A DNA stretch of 5,683 bases from Planctomycetales bacterium (GTDB lineage: Bacteria; Planctomycetota; Planctomycetia; Pirellulales; Thermoguttaceae). Position numbers and translations under genes: made by a program. Where the stretch lies: assembly GCA_007122045.1 (NCBI GenBank), contig SKJM01000235.1, forward strand, positions 1 to 5,683, given 5' to 3'. The notes beneath the pieces are model-generated. The model worked only from the letters and a program-made list of their open reading frames with translations. It made no database searches and was not told the origin of the DNA. Shown one piece after another: positions 5,496-5,683 of the stretch (positions are counted from its first letter, which is position 1; every line of letters begins with the position of its first letter).

Positions 5496-5500
5496 GGGAG
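5496..5500 (+). promoter_or_regulatory. Shine-Dalgarno site of the partial downstream gene
   Basis: GGGAG lies 7 nt before ATG 5508, in the 22-nt gap after the beta-propeller stop. It supports translation of the next frame from this ATG. Confidence 0.6.
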
Positions 5501-5507
5501 TAATCCG

Positions 5508-5683
5508 ATGGATCACGTGTCGCTACAACCCGCCGGCAGCCTGGCCGGGCCGTTCATCCCCGCCGAATTCCTGCGCCCCGGCCACGACGAAACCACCCTG
5601 CGCAACCGGCAGAACCCTCAGCCCCTGCCGCCCTGGCGGAACCTCCGCGCCGACGAGCTGGAGCAGCTCGTCAAGAACGGCAA
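5508..5683 (+). CDS. Partial CDS, N-terminus only; possibly DUF4954 family
   Basis: The first 58 codons of a gene that runs past the window edge. It begins MDHVSLQPAGSLAGPFIPAE and continues with a Pro/Arg-rich stretch (PQPLPPWRNL) into RADELEQLVKNG at the edge. The frame is supported by GGGAG 7 nt before the ATG, a 22-nt gap from the upstream stop, and strong G/C preference at third positions. There is no signal peptide, so a cytoplasmic product is likely. The pattern W-RNL-x2-(D/E)EL-x2-L-x2-NG resembles my memory of the start of planctomycete DUF4954 proteins (left-handed beta-helix, sugar-nucleotidyltransferase-like), but too little is visible to be sure. Being in one operon with an exported propeller protein does not itself show a function. 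Confidence 0.75.
   Translation, partial: MDHVSLQPAGSLAGPFIPAEFLRPGHDETTLRNRQNPQPLPPWRNLRADELEQLVKNG

Overview
The window looks like chromosomal DNA of a GC-rich planctomycete, most likely of the Pirellulales type. The assignment is an inference. It rests on a secreted Cys-rich protein with YTV-type repeats (a family I know mainly from Rhodopirellula-like bacteria), a secreted PQQ-type beta-propeller protein of a style common in that phylum, a Uma2 (DUF820) remnant, and strong G/C preference at third codon positions.

Layout. Bases 78-2106 hold a minus-strand unit: a good sigma70-like promoter (2078-2106), a Uma2-family gene that has lost its catalytic middle (1652-2008), and, 35 nt later, a full-length comM/YifB AAA+ ATPase gene (78-1616). 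Bases 2125-3301 hold a second minus-strand unit: a secreted YTV-repeat protein (2218-3165) with its own promoter, a palindrome over the -10 box, a strong Shine-Dalgarno and a downstream hairpin terminator. Bases 3302-3822 are non-coding for any intact gene, but they are structured. They carry two tandem minus-strand rho-independent terminators, a cluster of stem-loops, and (3693-3869) what appears to be the decayed 3' end of a minus-strand gene with a 14-bp tandem duplication. From about 3823 the plus strand takes over: a promoter candidate, a secreted PQQ-like beta-propeller protein (3911-5485), and 22 nt later the start of another gene (5508 to the window edge) in the same probable operon.

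How they fit together. comM would act in recombination of incoming single-stranded DNA, and the Uma2 fragment upstream is probably a relic that now serves mainly as its leader. The YTV protein is probably a cell-envelope component. The beta-propeller protein is exported and shares an operon with a partial gene that may belong to the DUF4954 group. The two terminators separate the YTV promoter from minus-strand transcription entering from upstream, although no intact gene lies there in this window.

Nothing here clearly amounts to a new defence or mobile system. The most interesting items are the core-deleted Uma2 gene, the orphan tandem terminators (possible small RNA), the gene remnant, and the strict 14-residue periodicity of the YTV protein.
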